DNA of 64,000 bases. It comes from Nocardiopsis quinghaiensis. GTDB lineage: Bacteria; Actinomycetota; Actinomycetes; Streptosporangiales; Streptosporangiaceae. The number at the start of each line of letters is the position of its first letter. Position 1 is the stretch's first letter. The notes below the pieces were generated by a model. It was not told the DNA's origin and ran no database searches. It saw nothing but the letters and a program-made list of their open reading frames with translations. The position numbers were made by a program, and so were the translations under genes. The stretch covers positions 61,468-125,467 of the forward strand of contig NZ_VWVU01000020.1 in NCBI RefSeq assembly GCF_008638365.1, read 5' to 3'. Of the stretch, positions 44,402-53,103 are shown one piece after another.

Positions 44402-45676
44402 GTGAACACCGAACCCCACCAGCCCCAGGACGACCAGACCGCTCCGGGAACCCCGGAAGGGGAGGAGGCCGCGGAAGCGTCGTCCCCGACGGAGCGGGAA
44501 CGCGTCCGCGCCGAGACCGTGCGCCGTCTGGAGCGCTCCATGGGGGTGCTCGGCACGGCCGCCGTGGCGCGCATGGAACAGCGCCTGAGCTGGTTCCGCC
44601 GTATGTCGGCCGAGGACCGCTCGTGGATCGGCCTGGTCGCCCAGTCCGGTGTGGCCGCCTTCGTCGACTGGTTCCGCAACCCGGCGCGCGGGCGCCCCGC
44701 CATCACCGTCGAGGTCTTCGGCACCGCGCCACGCGAGCTCACCCGTTCGGTCTCCCTCCAGCAGACCGTCGACATGATCCGCGTGGTCATCGACGTGGTC
44801 GAGGGCCAGGTGGAGGAGCTGGCCGCTCCCGGCGGCGCCCAGCAGTTGCGTGAGGCGGTGCTGCGCTACACGCGCGAGGTGGCCTTCAGCTCCGCGAAGG
44901 TCTACGCGCGCGCCGCGGAGGCCCGCGGTGCCTGGGACGCCCGGCTGGAGGCGCTGATCGTCGACGCCCTGCTGCACGGAGACCACGAGGACGGGCTCCA
45001 GACCTGGGGCTCGGCGCTGGGCTGGTCGCACACCCCGGTCATCGCGGTGGCCGGTGAGGTCGGCGACGATGACGACGGGGGCAAGGTCCTGGACGACCTG
45101 CGCTCGGCCGCGCGCCGCCTCGGACACGACGTGCTGGCCGGGATGCAGGGACGGCGCGTGGTCGTGGTGGTCGGTGTGGGGGACCGCTACCCGGTACGGG
45201 ACCTGCCGGGGGCGGCCGCCGAGCCGCTGGCCGGGCTCTTCGGCTCCGGCCCGGTGGTGGCGGGTCCCGCCGTTCCGGACCTGAGGGCCGCGGGGTCCTC
45301 GGTGCGGGCCGCGGTCAACGGGCTGCGCGCCGCCGCGGCCTGGCCGGACGCGCCGCGGCCGGTACTGGCCGACGACCTGCTGCCCGAGCGCGCGCTGCAG
45401 GGCGAGGCCGAGGCACGGCGGCAGCTGGTGGAGGAGGTGTACGTCCCCCTGCTCGGCGCGGGCTCCCCGCTGCTGGACACGCTGTCGGTGTACCTGGAGC
45501 ACGCCTCCTCCCTGGAGGCCACCGCGCGGATGCTGTTCGTGCACCCCAACACGGTCCGCTACCGGCTCAGCCGGATCGCCGAACTGACCGGACGGACCCC
45601 CTCCGACGGGCGCGGGTCGTTCGTCCTGCGCGTGGCCGTCGCCCTCGGAAGGCTCTCCCGGGCGGAGGAGGGCTGA
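44402..45676 (+). CDS. fasR: FasR-type transcriptional regulator of fatty-acid synthesis (PucR-like), 424 aa
   Basis: GTG 44402. The central GGDEF-like/PucR middle region is followed by a C-terminal helix-turn-helix with SSLEATARMLFVHPNTVRYRLSRI near residue 365, the PucR C-terminal motif. In streptomycetes a regulator of this type sits divergent from fabD-fabH-acpP-fabF and activates it, which is the same layout here. An Ala/Glu-rich N-terminus precedes a helical domain (VGVLGTAAVARMEQRLSWFR). Confidence 0.88.
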   Translation: MNTEPHQPQDDQTAPGTPEGEEAAEASSPTERERVRAETVRRLERSMGVLGTAAVARMEQRLSWFRRMSAEDRSWIGLVAQSGVAAFVDWFRNPARGRPAITVEVFGTAPRELTRSVSLQQTVDMIRVVIDVVEGQVEELAAPGGAQQLREAVLRYTREVAFSSAKVYARAAEARGAWDARLEALIVDALLHGDHEDGLQTWGSALGWSHTPVIAVAGEVGDDDDGGKVLDDLRSAARRLGHDVLAGMQGRRVVVVVGVGDRYPVRDLPGAAAEPLAGLFGSGPVVAGPAVPDLRAAGSSVRAAVNGLRAAAAWPDAPRPVLADDLLPERALQGEAEARRQLVEEVYVPLLGAGSPLLDTLSVYLEHASSLEATARMLFVHPNTVRYRLSRIAELTGRTPSDGRGSFVLRVAVALGRLSRAEEG

Positions 45677-45953
45677 ACCGGCGGCCTCGGAACGCCCGTG
45701 GCCAGCGGACATCGTTACAAGAGGGAACCATAGGGCGTAACCTGATCGTTGCCTGGCATGTCTGTTCGCTTAGGGAAGTTTCACCAGCACCGGGTATGTC
45801 GGTAACTGACCGTATGTGCCCGGGGACTACATGAAAACGGATAGCTTTGTGGTGGGCGGGTGACTGATAGAACCGTTGAGGTTGGCATATCACCCTCGGG
45901 CGAAGGTCCCCGCACCGCCTCGTCACGACGTTCTTTCTTTGGGGGTCAACGCT

Positions 45954-47081
45954 GTGGCAGAGCGACCGAGGATGGATTCCCGGTTCTTTCGTCCTGTGAT
46001 CGATTTCGTTCTCCAGCCCACGCAGGAGGGTGAGCTGCGCAGACGGGCGCTGTTCTGGCTGCCCGCGCCGCTGCCCGTGCTGGGGCTGGTCTACCTCCTG
46101 GTCGGCGGAACGCTCTCCGCCTCCGGGTGGACCATACTGCTGGCGTCGAGCGTGGGAGTGGGAACGCTGCTGCTGGCGCTGATCGTGCAGCCCACACCCC
46201 TTCCCGAGGGGTTGGCGCCGCCGGTGTCCGCGCGCCGATCGCTGCACCGCTTCCGCCAGTTCACCGGCCTGCGGATCGCCCTGGCGCTGGTGCCGGTGGT
46301 GCTCGGCGCCGCCGCCTCGGTGGCGGGAGGCGGCATGTACCCGCTGTTCGCCGCGCTGGTGCTGGCCTGGCCGCAGCTGTTGCTGGCCATGCCCACCTTC
46401 TTCACCATCACCAGGGCGCGCAGGGCCATGGAGGCGTGGGGCACCACCGCCTACCTGTGGCACGCGCTGTCGCGCCCGGCGAAGGTGACCTGGCCGGTCA
46501 TCACGACCCTGGTGAAGACCTGGCGCGCCTGGCAGGCCGAGAACGCCGGCCGGGAGCTGCGCCAGAAGGAGGAGGAGAAGGCCTGGAAGCGGGTCGTACG
46601 CGAGGAGACCGAGCAGGCGGACGGCGACGACGCCTCCGCTGCCCCGGCCGCCTCGAAGCACACGCTGGACGGGCGCCGCTCGGCCCATGAGGCGACCGAG
46701 GTGATCCCGAAGCTGGGTTCCGGACAGGGGGACGGGGAGGAGGAACCGACCGAGACCCTGCCCCGCCTGGGTTCGGACCGGGAGGTCGGGCCGACCCGCG
46801 TGTTCCCGCGCCTGGACGGCGCCGAGGCGGACACCGGCACCACCCGGGAGTCCGGTGACGAGGACGCCACCGACCGCGGCACCGGTACCGGCGAGGAGTC
46901 CGACACCGGCACGGGCAAGGATGAGGGCTCCGGTCCCGGCACCTCCTCCCGAACCCCTCGCGGCACCGTGCACCGGGCCCGCTCCCTTCTGGCACAGGGC
47001 AGCGGCGCGCTCGGCCTGGCGGTGCGCAGGACCCGGCGCGGCGCCCCGTCCACCCGCCGTCCGACCGCCAACAAGCCCTGA
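45954..47081 (+). CDS. Membrane protein with repeated T-x-x-x-P-(K/R)-L tail motifs, 375 aa
   Basis: GTG 45954 with GGGGG upstream. Four hydrophobic spans (36-52, 58-78, 107-127, 128-147) are followed by a coiled, charged segment (190-220) and a long disordered acidic tail. The tail has three spaced copies of a short motif, TEVIPKLGS (248-256), TETLPRLGS (266-274) and TRVFPRLDG (281-289). Such T-x-x-x-P elements look like Ser/Thr-kinase targets, which is inference. I recognise no family for the membrane part. The 277-nt spacer upstream is AT-rich and likely holds its promoter. Confidence 0.75.
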   Translation: MAERPRMDSRFFRPVIDFVLQPTQEGELRRRALFWLPAPLPVLGLVYLLVGGTLSASGWTILLASSVGVGTLLLALIVQPTPLPEGLAPPVSARRSLHRFRQFTGLRIALALVPVVLGAAASVAGGGMYPLFAALVLAWPQLLLAMPTFFTITRARRAMEAWGTTAYLWHALSRPAKVTWPVITTLVKTWRAWQAENAGRELRQKEEEKAWKRVVREETEQADGDDASAAPAASKHTLDGRRSAHEATEVIPKLGSGQGDGEEEPTETLPRLGSDREVGPTRVFPRLDGAEADTGTTRESGDEDATDRGTGTGEESDTGTGKDEGSGPGTSSRTPRGTVHRARSLLAQGSGALGLAVRRTRRGAPSTRRPTANKP

Positions 47082-47098
47082 CGCGCTCCGGGGCCCGG

Positions 47099-47146
47099 GT
47101 GGTCCTCTCCCACCGTCCGCGGCGGGAGCCGGGGGAGGACTACCAC
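47099..47146. terminator. Imperfect hairpin between convergent genes
   Basis: GTGGTCCTCTCCC (47099-47111) pairs with GGGGAGGACTACCAC (47132-47146) with a bulge. Located between the membrane gene and the PhoD-like gene, facing both. Confidence 0.45.
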
Positions 47147-47225
47147 GTGCCGGAGCGGCCGGGCCCGTGAGCGCGCACGGCCGCTCCGCCGGGCGGGGGA
47201 TTCCCTCGGGCGGGGACGAAGCCCC

Positions 47226-48881
47226 TCAGATCCTCGTGTGCAGGCGCACCCGGGGCAGGGAGTCGGCGCCGCCCTCGGGGCAGTGGTACCAGGAGGCCCG
47301 CGCCTCGCGGCCCTCGAAGGAGACCTCTCCGATGGTGTTGCCGAAGTAGGGCGTGCTCTCCACGTTCCAGCGCAGGCCGGGTCGGGGAACCCGCGCCAGC
47401 CGTGCCAGAGCCTGTCCGACCAGGCGTAGGGGCCAGCGGACGGACAGGTGGACCATGCGCTGCATACTGGTCGGCGCCTGGTTGCACAGGGGTGAGGACA
47501 CCAGTTGGGCCACCCGGCTCTCGCCGCCGCCGGCCCTGTGCTCGGCGCGCGCCAGGTAGGAGAAGTGCACGTCCCCGCCCAGGAACAGCACGGTGGCCGG
47601 TGCCGGGCCGCGCTCGCCGCGTGAGAGCTCCCCGACCGCGTCGGACAGCCGGCGGAAGGAGTACCGGAACGCGGCCCAGTGCTCCAGGTCGATGTCCTGG
47701 CGCAGCCTCTCGGCCAGCCCGCGCGGCCACCGGCCCCAGGCGCCCGCGCACACGGCCTCGTTCCAGCTCTCCAGGTGGTGCACCGCGTGGGGCAGCAGGA
47801 CCGGGACCGTCGAGGCGACCACCACGTGGTCGGGGCCGCCGGCGAGGTGCTCGTCGAGCCAGTCGTGGCCCTGCGGGCCCAGGATCGACCGGGACCCGTC
47901 GGAGGGGTCGTCCTCGCCCAGGGCACGCGAGCACCGGGTGTCGACCACCAGCACCCGGACCGAACCGATGTCGTGGCGGTGGCCCCACTGGTACTCCGAC
48001 GGCTCGGTGTGCGCCCGCCAGGCGAAGGCGTCGACCGCTTCGGCGGCGTCGTCCTCGGAGTCGTGCACGGCGGTCCACAGGGGGTCCTTGCCCCTCTCCT
48101 CGGGGGAGAGGTTGCCCACGTGCTGGTACACCCAGTAGGTGCCCAGACCGTTGGTGACACGGGTGTGCCACCAGGGATGCTCCTCCATGGCGCGTCGCCA
48201 GGCGGCGGAGGTGTTCCAGTCGTCGCGGATGTCGTGGTCGTCGAAGACCATCAGGGTCGGCACTGTGGACATCAGCCACCGCACCTGGGGATCGCTCCAG
48301 GCCTGCTGGTACAGCTCGGCGTACTCGTCGTAGTAGACGACCTCGTCCACGGGGGCCTCGTCGGAACCCTCCCGCTCACGGGCGCGGCGCAGGAAGCCGA
48401 GCATCGGCTCCTGGACCTCGTCGGCGTAGACCTGGTCGCCGATGAGCAACAGCGTCAGATTGCCCTCGACCGGCTCGTGGGCCAGCCGCCGCGCGGTGGC
48501 GCGCAGCATGTCGGGGCCGTAGCGGACCACGCCCTCGGGAGTGTCGCCCGTGGGCGTGTGGCAGGAGCCGTACAGCAGTCGGGTGGGCGCGTCCGGGTGT
48601 ACGGTTCGCACGGTGCTGGGCGGGAAGGGACTGTCGGGCTCGGGCCAGACCCGGTCCTCGTCCAGGAAGACCTCGTAGGGCAGGACCGCCCCGGAGGGCA
48701 GGCCCTCGACCGTGCACACGGCGTAGTGGTGGCCGTGCACGGTGAAGGTCCGTGCGGTCGCCGTCACCTCACCGTCGACCACGACGCGTACCAGGCAGGG
48801 AGCGTCCGTCTCCACCCACACCGTGGCCGTGGTCGGCCCCGCGTGTCTGAGCAGGGGACCCAGACGTAAAGAAGCAGTCAC
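47226..48881 (-). CDS. Alkaline phosphatase D (PhoD)-family metallophosphatase, 551 aa
   Basis: GTG 48881 follows GGAGGG. An N-terminal fibronectin-like beta domain (1-90) precedes the metallophosphatase core: YGSCH, LLIGDQVYADE, FDDHDIRDDWN and LGGDVHFSYLA supply metal ligands. There is no signal peptide or twin-arginine motif, unusual for PhoD, so this member may be intracellular or miss export. Probably a phosphodi- or monoesterase; substrate unknown. Confidence 0.88.
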   Translation of the reverse strand: MTASLRLGPLLRHAGPTTATVWVETDAPCLVRVVVDGEVTATARTFTVHGHHYAVCTVEGLPSGAVLPYEVFLDEDRVWPEPDSPFPPSTVRTVHPDAPTRLLYGSCHTPTGDTPEGVVRYGPDMLRATARRLAHEPVEGNLTLLLIGDQVYADEVQEPMLGFLRRAREREGSDEAPVDEVVYYDEYAELYQQAWSDPQVRWLMSTVPTLMVFDDHDIRDDWNTSAAWRRAMEEHPWWHTRVTNGLGTYWVYQHVGNLSPEERGKDPLWTAVHDSEDDAAEAVDAFAWRAHTEPSEYQWGHRHDIGSVRVLVVDTRCSRALGEDDPSDGSRSILGPQGHDWLDEHLAGGPDHVVVASTVPVLLPHAVHHLESWNEAVCAGAWGRWPRGLAERLRQDIDLEHWAAFRYSFRRLSDAVGELSRGERGPAPATVLFLGGDVHFSYLARAEHRAGGGESRVAQLVSSPLCNQAPTSMQRMVHLSVRWPLRLVGQALARLARVPRPGLRWNVESTPYFGNTIGEVSFEGREARASWYHCPEGGADSLPRVRLHTRI

Positions 48882-49008
48882 CGTTTTCCCTCCATTCGAC
48901 CAGGTTCGCACATGTGATGGACGAGTATGGCCCTCCACGGGGGTGCGTGAGGTCCACAGCCGGACCGGGATGGTTGCACGAGCGCCGCGCCTGCGCGAAG
49001 GTGGCGCT

Positions 49009-49419
49009 ATGCGGACACAGATCCTTGAGCTGCACACCGGTGGATCGGAGAGCGTCACCGACATCACCCGCAAGTGCGGCGACTTCGTCGCAGAGACCGG
49101 GGGCGACGGACTGCTCAACGTCTTCGTCCCGCACGCGACGGCGGGTGTGGCGATCATCGAACTCGGGGCGGGGTCCGACGACGACCTCCTCGCCTCCCTG
49201 GGTGATCTGCTCCCGGCCGATGACAGATGGCGGCACAGGCACGGCTCGCGCGGCCACGGGCGGTCGCACGTGATGCCCGCCTTCGTCGCTCCCCAGACCA
49301 CCGTCCCGGTGGTCTCGGGAAGACTCGAACTGGGTACGTGGCAGTCCATCGCCGTCGTCGACCTGAACGTGGACAACCCGGACCGGCGGGTACGACTGTC
49401 CTACCTGTCGTCCTCCTGA
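49009..49419 (+). CDS. YjbQ/UPF0047 family protein, 136 aa
   Basis: The family fold is recognised from VTDITRKCGDFV, GLLNVFVPHATAGVAIIE, the HRHGSRGHGRSHVMPAF histidine cluster and LGTWQSIAVVDLN. Members have weak thiamine-phosphate synthase activity in vitro and an unknown cellular role. ATG 49009. Divergent from the PhoD-like gene. Confidence 0.9.
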   Translation: MRTQILELHTGGSESVTDITRKCGDFVAETGGDGLLNVFVPHATAGVAIIELGAGSDDDLLASLGDLLPADDRWRHRHGSRGHGRSHVMPAFVAPQTTVPVVSGRLELGTWQSIAVVDLNVDNPDRRVRLSYLSSS

Positions 49420-49598
49420 GCGGAGGGAACGCGGACAGGTTTGGCAGCGCGTTGACGGAACATGCCGCTAGCGTGTGAACTAGGCCATCAGCGATGGTCG
49501 CGAACCCACGTGACGGGCGGCGCAATGGCCCGGCATCGTTGTGACAACTGCTTAGTGCAGGCAAGATTGAGAAAAACCATCTGTGGAGGAGAACTTTC

Positions 49599-50024
49599 GT
49601 GAGCGCGACCGCGGGCCAGGCACAGAGCGAACGTGGCTTGGCTGACCGACTCGGATTCAAGCCGGGTCAGGTGGTGCAGGAATTCGGCTTCGACGATGAC
49701 GTGGACGAGGGCCTGCGCGCATCCATCACCGAACTCACCGGTGAGGAACTGGTCGACGAGGACTTCGACGGCGACGTCGACGCGACACTGTTGTGGTGGC
49801 GGTCCGACGAGGAGGAGGACCTCACCGACGCGTTGATGGACACGGTGACCACCATCGCCGACGGCGGGACCATTCTGGTGCTGACCCCGAAGGCGGGACG
49901 TGAGCTGCACGTGTCCCCGAACGACGTCGCCGAGGCCGCGACGACCTCCGGACTCTCACAGACCAGCGCGGTCAGTGTCGGAGCCGACTGGTCGGGTACG
50001 CGCCTGGTCGTCCCCAAGCGGTGA
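49599..50024 (+). CDS. DUF3052 family protein, 141 aa
   Basis: GTG 49599 follows GGAGGAG. SERGLADRLGFKPGQVVQEFGFDDDVD and a WWRSDEEEDLTDALMD segment match DUF3052, a conserved actinobacterial protein of unknown function. It lies 112 nt before the AhpE-like gene, the usual actinobacterial neighbour. Confidence 0.92.
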   Translation: MSATAGQAQSERGLADRLGFKPGQVVQEFGFDDDVDEGLRASITELTGEELVDEDFDGDVDATLLWWRSDEEEDLTDALMDTVTTIADGGTILVLTPKAGRELHVSPNDVAEAATTSGLSQTSAVSVGADWSGTRLVVPKR

Positions 50025-50136
50025 CGGACACCACCCGCGAAGGGTGAGGCATCCGGTGCCGCGCGTCCCAGAGGCGGGCGCGCGGCCCTGAGGGGCGCCC
50101 GCCGGACGGCGGGCCGCCAGTCGACGAAGGCGTTTC

Positions 50137-50595
50137 ATGACCGTCCCCGTGGGCGCCGCCGCGCCCGACTTCGCTCTCCAGGACCAGTACGGTCAGGACA
50201 CCTCGCTGGCCGCGTTGCGCGGCCGCCCCGTCCTGCTGGTCTTCTACCCGCTGGCCTTCTCCGGTGTGTGCTCCGGAGAGCTCGCCGACCTGAGCAAGCG
50301 CCACAGGGAACTCACCGAGTTCGGCGCCGCCGTCCTGGCGGTGTCGGTGGACTCGGTCTTCGCCCTGCGCACCTGGTCCGACCGCGAGGGCTTCCCGTTC
50401 GCCCTGCTGTCGGACTTCTGGCCGCACGGCCGCGTGGCCGACGCCTACGGGGTGTTCGACCGCGAACGGGGTACAGCACGGCGGGGCACCTTCCTGGTCG
50501 ACGCCGGGGGTGCCGTGCGCTGGTCGGTCCTCACCGCGGCCTCCCAGCCGCGCGACGTGGGCGAGTACCTGGTGCGGCTGCGCGAGCTCGCCTGA
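50137..50595 (+). CDS. ahpE: AhpE-type one-Cys peroxiredoxin, 152 aa
   Basis: Thiol peroxidase. Peroxidatic Cys45 lies in FYPLAFSGVCSGE, and no resolving cysteine is seen. ATG 50137. Upstream is DUF3052, downstream a tRNA-Val, the standard actinobacterial order. It reduces hydrogen and organic peroxides using mycoredoxin or a similar partner in known cases. Confidence 0.92.
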   Translation: MTVPVGAAAPDFALQDQYGQDTSLAALRGRPVLLVFYPLAFSGVCSGELADLSKRHRELTEFGAAVLAVSVDSVFALRTWSDREGFPFALLSDFWPHGRVADAYGVFDRERGTARRGTFLVDAGGAVRWSVLTAASQPRDVGEYLVRLRELA

Positions 50596-50645
50596 GAACC
50601 AGGCGCGAGGATCCTCGCAAAGCGGTATGATCTTCTCCGACGCAC

Positions 50646-50719
50646 GGGCGCGTAGCTCAGTTGGTTAGAGCAATTGCCTTACAAGCAATAGGCCAGGGGT
50701 TCGAGTCCCTTCGCGCCCA
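50646..50719 (+). tRNA. tRNA-Val (anticodon UAC)
   Basis: 74 nt with acceptor stem GGGCGCG/CGCGCCC, a D arm AGCTCAG..., anticodon stem ATTGC/GCAAT around loop CTTACAA (anticodon TAC), and a T loop GTTCGAGTC. The discriminator is A and CCA is not encoded. Followed closely by a terminator hairpin. Confidence 0.96.
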
Positions 50720-50727
50720 CTCGACTC

Positions 50728-50776
50728 CGAGACGACCCTGTTCGGGGGCCTTCGGCCGCCTCACCGGGTCGTCTCG
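50728..50776 (+). terminator. Terminator after tRNA-Val
   Basis: CGAGACGACCC (50728-50738) pairs perfectly with GGGTCGTCTCG (50766-50776), with an inner GC loop, followed by TCGTTTCTTCT. Confidence 0.75.
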
Positions 50777-50863
50777 TCGTTTCTTCTGGGGGGCGACCCC
50801 CGGACCCCCGATGTGAGGCTTCGCCCCACGGGTTGTAGTTGGCTCAACCAGGGTCCACCGGGC

Positions 50864-51505
50864 TCAGGGCGGCCCTGCTCGCGCGTGACCGCGCTCGCCG
50901 GGTCGTCCTTCGTGTTGACCGGGGGAGACCCCTGGGCTGGTGCGCACGTGCGCGCGTACTCCCTGCAGACCGAACAGGATGAGGAGCTCGACCGCGCCGC
51001 CGTCGGCGCTGCCCAGCCAGTGCGGCGTGGACGTGTCGAACTCGGCCGCCTCCCCGGGCGGCAGCGTCAGGTCGCGTTCTCCGAGCACCAGCCGCAGGCG
51101 ACCGTTGAGCACGTACAGCCATTCGAAGCCCTCGTGCGTCTTCGGGGCCGGTCCGAGCGGTTCCGGTCGAGCTGGAATGATCATCTTGAACGCCTGTGTA
51201 CCGCCCGGCCGCTTGGACAGCGGAACGAACACCATCCCGAACCGCCTGATCGGTTTCAGATGGATCCGGGGGTCGCCCGTGTGCGGGGCGCCGACGAGGT
51301 CGTCCAACGGGACGTCGTAGGTACGGGCCAGCGGCAGCAGCAACTCCAGGGTCGCCCGGCGCTGCCCGCTCTCCAGCCGTGACAGGGTGCTCTCCGACAC
51401 CCCGGTCGTCGCCGCCAGGTCCGCGAGGGTGATGCCGCGGGCACGCCGCAGGGCGCGCAGGCGCGGGCCCACCACGTCGAGTACGTCTTCCGTTTCGCGA
51501 TCCAC
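50864..51505 (-). CDS. XRE-cupin transcriptional regulator, 213 aa
   Basis: N-terminal helix-turn-helix (LRALRRARGITLADLAATTGVSES, residues 15-40) and a C-terminal cupin (KTHEGFEWLYVLNGRLRLVLG ... LPPGEAAEFDTSTPHWL, about 115-175). Such proteins sense a small ligand with the cupin. GTG 51505 (VDRETEDVLDVVG) is favoured over the longer frame. Divergent from the methyltransferase across 86 nt holding two palindromes, so it probably controls both genes. The last 25 residues are basic and weakly conserved. Confidence 0.85.
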   Translation of the reverse strand: MDRETEDVLDVVGPRLRALRRARGITLADLAATTGVSESTLSRLESGQRRATLELLLPLARTYDVPLDDLVGAPHTGDPRIHLKPIRRFGMVFVPLSKRPGGTQAFKMIIPARPEPLGPAPKTHEGFEWLYVLNGRLRLVLGERDLTLPPGEAAEFDTSTPHWLGSADGGAVELLILFGLQGVRAHVRTSPGVSPGQHEGRPGERGHARAGPP

Positions 51506-51513
51506 GCGACCAG

Positions 51514-51547
51514 CTTGCCATAACCGCAAGATTTCGTGCCAATGGCA
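51514..51547. promoter_or_regulatory. Two adjacent palindromes in the XRE/methyltransferase spacer
   Basis: CTTGC-N7-GCAAG (51514-51530) and TGCCA-A-TGGCA (51537-51547) lie side by side between the divergent starts. They are good candidates for the operator of the XRE-cupin regulator. Confidence 0.45.
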
Positions 51548-51591
51548 GCGGAAACGACGAGACTGGGCGCATCCCGATACAAGGAGTTCCG

Positions 51592-52218
51592 ATGAGCACC
51601 ACCGATGCGGCCACACTCTGGGACGGCTTCCACGCGGCCCGGCCGGCGACCGCCGACCCGCGGCCGAACCTCCGACTCACCGAGGCGGTCGCGGGTCTGC
51701 CGCCCGGCCGTGCGCTGGACCTCGGCTGCGGCACCGGTGGCGACGCGCTGTGGCTCGCCCGCCGGGGGTGGCACGTCACCGCTGTCGACGTCTCGGCCGT
51801 GGCGGTCGAGCGACTCGCCGGACTCGCTCTCTCCCACGGCCTGGGCGATCTGGTCGCCGCCGAGCGGCACGACCTGCAGACGTCCTTCCCCCGGGGCCGG
51901 TTCGACCTGGTCTGCGCCCACTACCTCCACACCCCCGTGGACCTGGACCGGGCGAGCGTCCTGCGCACGGCCGCGCACGCGCTGCGCCCGGACGGGCGGC
52001 TGCTGGTGGTCGACCACGGTTCGACCGCGCCGTGGTCGTGGAACCAGGACCCCGACGTCCGCTACCCGGCCCCGCGCGAGGTCGCCGCGGGGATCGGTCT
52101 GGACCCGTCGGAGTGGACGGTCGAGCGGGCCGAGGAGCCCCGCCGTACCGCGACCGGTGCCGGCGGGCAGACCGCAGAGGTCACCGACCACGTCCTGCTC
52201 GTCCGCCGCACCGCCTGA
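51592..52218 (+). CDS. Class I SAM-dependent methyltransferase, 208 aa
   Basis: ATG 51592 has AAGGAG upstream. SAM motif I is LDLGCGTGGDALWLARRG near residue 43, followed by VTAVDVS and a FDLVCAHYLH motif. A TehB/UbiE-like fold; substrate unknown. Part of a small group with the XRE-cupin gene (divergent) and a DinB-like gene 38 nt downstream. Confidence 0.85.
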   Translation: MSTTDAATLWDGFHAARPATADPRPNLRLTEAVAGLPPGRALDLGCGTGGDALWLARRGWHVTAVDVSAVAVERLAGLALSHGLGDLVAAERHDLQTSFPRGRFDLVCAHYLHTPVDLDRASVLRTAAHALRPDGRLLVVDHGSTAPWSWNQDPDVRYPAPREVAAGIGLDPSEWTVERAEEPRRTATGAGGQTAEVTDHVLLVRRTA

Positions 52219-52256
52219 CCCGGAGCCGGGTCCGCGTCCCACGAAGGAGGCCAACC

Positions 52257-52763
52257 ATGTCCACCACCTCGCGCCGCGACCGCCGCGGCGACACACCGCC
52301 GCCCCGGACCGGAGGCGGTGAAACCGACGTCCTGCGGGGGTTCCTCGACTACCTGCGGACCTCGATCGCCGCGAAGGTAGAGGACGCGCCCGAACCACAG
52401 GTCCGCACAGCCGGAGTGCCCTCGGGCACGAACCTGCTCGGCCTGCTCGAACACCTGGCCTTCGTCGAGCGGTCGGTGTTCCTCGGGGAGGTCGTCACCG
52501 ACTGGTCGGCGACCTTCCGGGCCGCGCCCGCGGACAGGGCGGCCGACGTCGTCGCCCGCTACCGGAGGGCGGTCGCGTGCGCGAACGAGGTTCTCGACGG
52601 GTGCACCGACCTGGACGCACCGGTCCCCCGGCCCCGGGCGCTGCCGGGGCGCCCCGCTCCCAGCGCCCGTTGGGCGATCGTCCACATGATCGAGGAGACC
52701 GGCCGCCACGCGGGTCACGCTGACATCCTCCGCGAACTGATCGACGGCGCCACCGGACGCTGA
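52257..52763 (+). CDS. DinB-superfamily (DUF664-like) protein, 168 aa
   Basis: Metal-binding four-helix protein: LLEHLAFVERSVFLGEV and the ending WAIVHMIEETGRHAGHADILRELIDG carry the three histidines of the DinB/YfiT family, which often act as thiol-dependent S-transferases. ATG 52257 follows GAAGGAGG. Follows the methyltransferase in the same direction. Confidence 0.85.
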   Translation: MSTTSRRDRRGDTPPPRTGGGETDVLRGFLDYLRTSIAAKVEDAPEPQVRTAGVPSGTNLLGLLEHLAFVERSVFLGEVVTDWSATFRAAPADRAADVVARYRRAVACANEVLDGCTDLDAPVPRPRALPGRPAPSARWAIVHMIEETGRHAGHADILRELIDGATGR

Positions 52764-53103
52764 CTCCACCCCTGTTCCAGGACGGGAGTACAGGACAGTG
52801 CGGGACCGGGTTCCACGGGCCGGAGTTCGGCCGGTAGCAGACGGCTCCCCGGGCGTTCGAGTTTGAACCGCGGACCGCTGTCACCCGCGTCTACCTCGCG
52901 CGAGAGGCGTCCGTCCCGCCGGAGCTGCCGCAGGGCGGCGGCCGTGGCCAGACCCACGGCCGGCACGTCGGCCGTCGCCGTCTCGGCCCCGTGGTGGAGC
53001 GCCGGGGTGACCCGTGCGCCTGGGACCGCTCACGCCGAGGTCTGACAGCAGGGGAGGGGGCCGGTTCCCCTGACGGGGGCGCCCCGGACATCCGTCGCGG
53101 GCC
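52764..53103. other. 340-nt spacer with a possible gene remnant
   Basis: No intact gene. On the minus strand a protein-like stretch (PAVGLATAAALRQLRRDGRL...) is visible near 52870-52966 but lacks a good start and ribosome site, so it may be a decayed gene end or chance. No repeat or RNA gene is seen. Confidence 0.4.

Noticed and set aside
45791..45824. CCGGG...CCCGG imperfect inverted repeat with GTATGT copies before the membrane gene
   Set aside because: Pairing beyond the outer five bases is poor and I could not link it to a known regulator.
50646..50719. tRNA-Val as an integration site for a mobile element
   Set aside because: No integrase, no duplicated tRNA 3' end and no excisionase seen nearby; neighbours are core genes.
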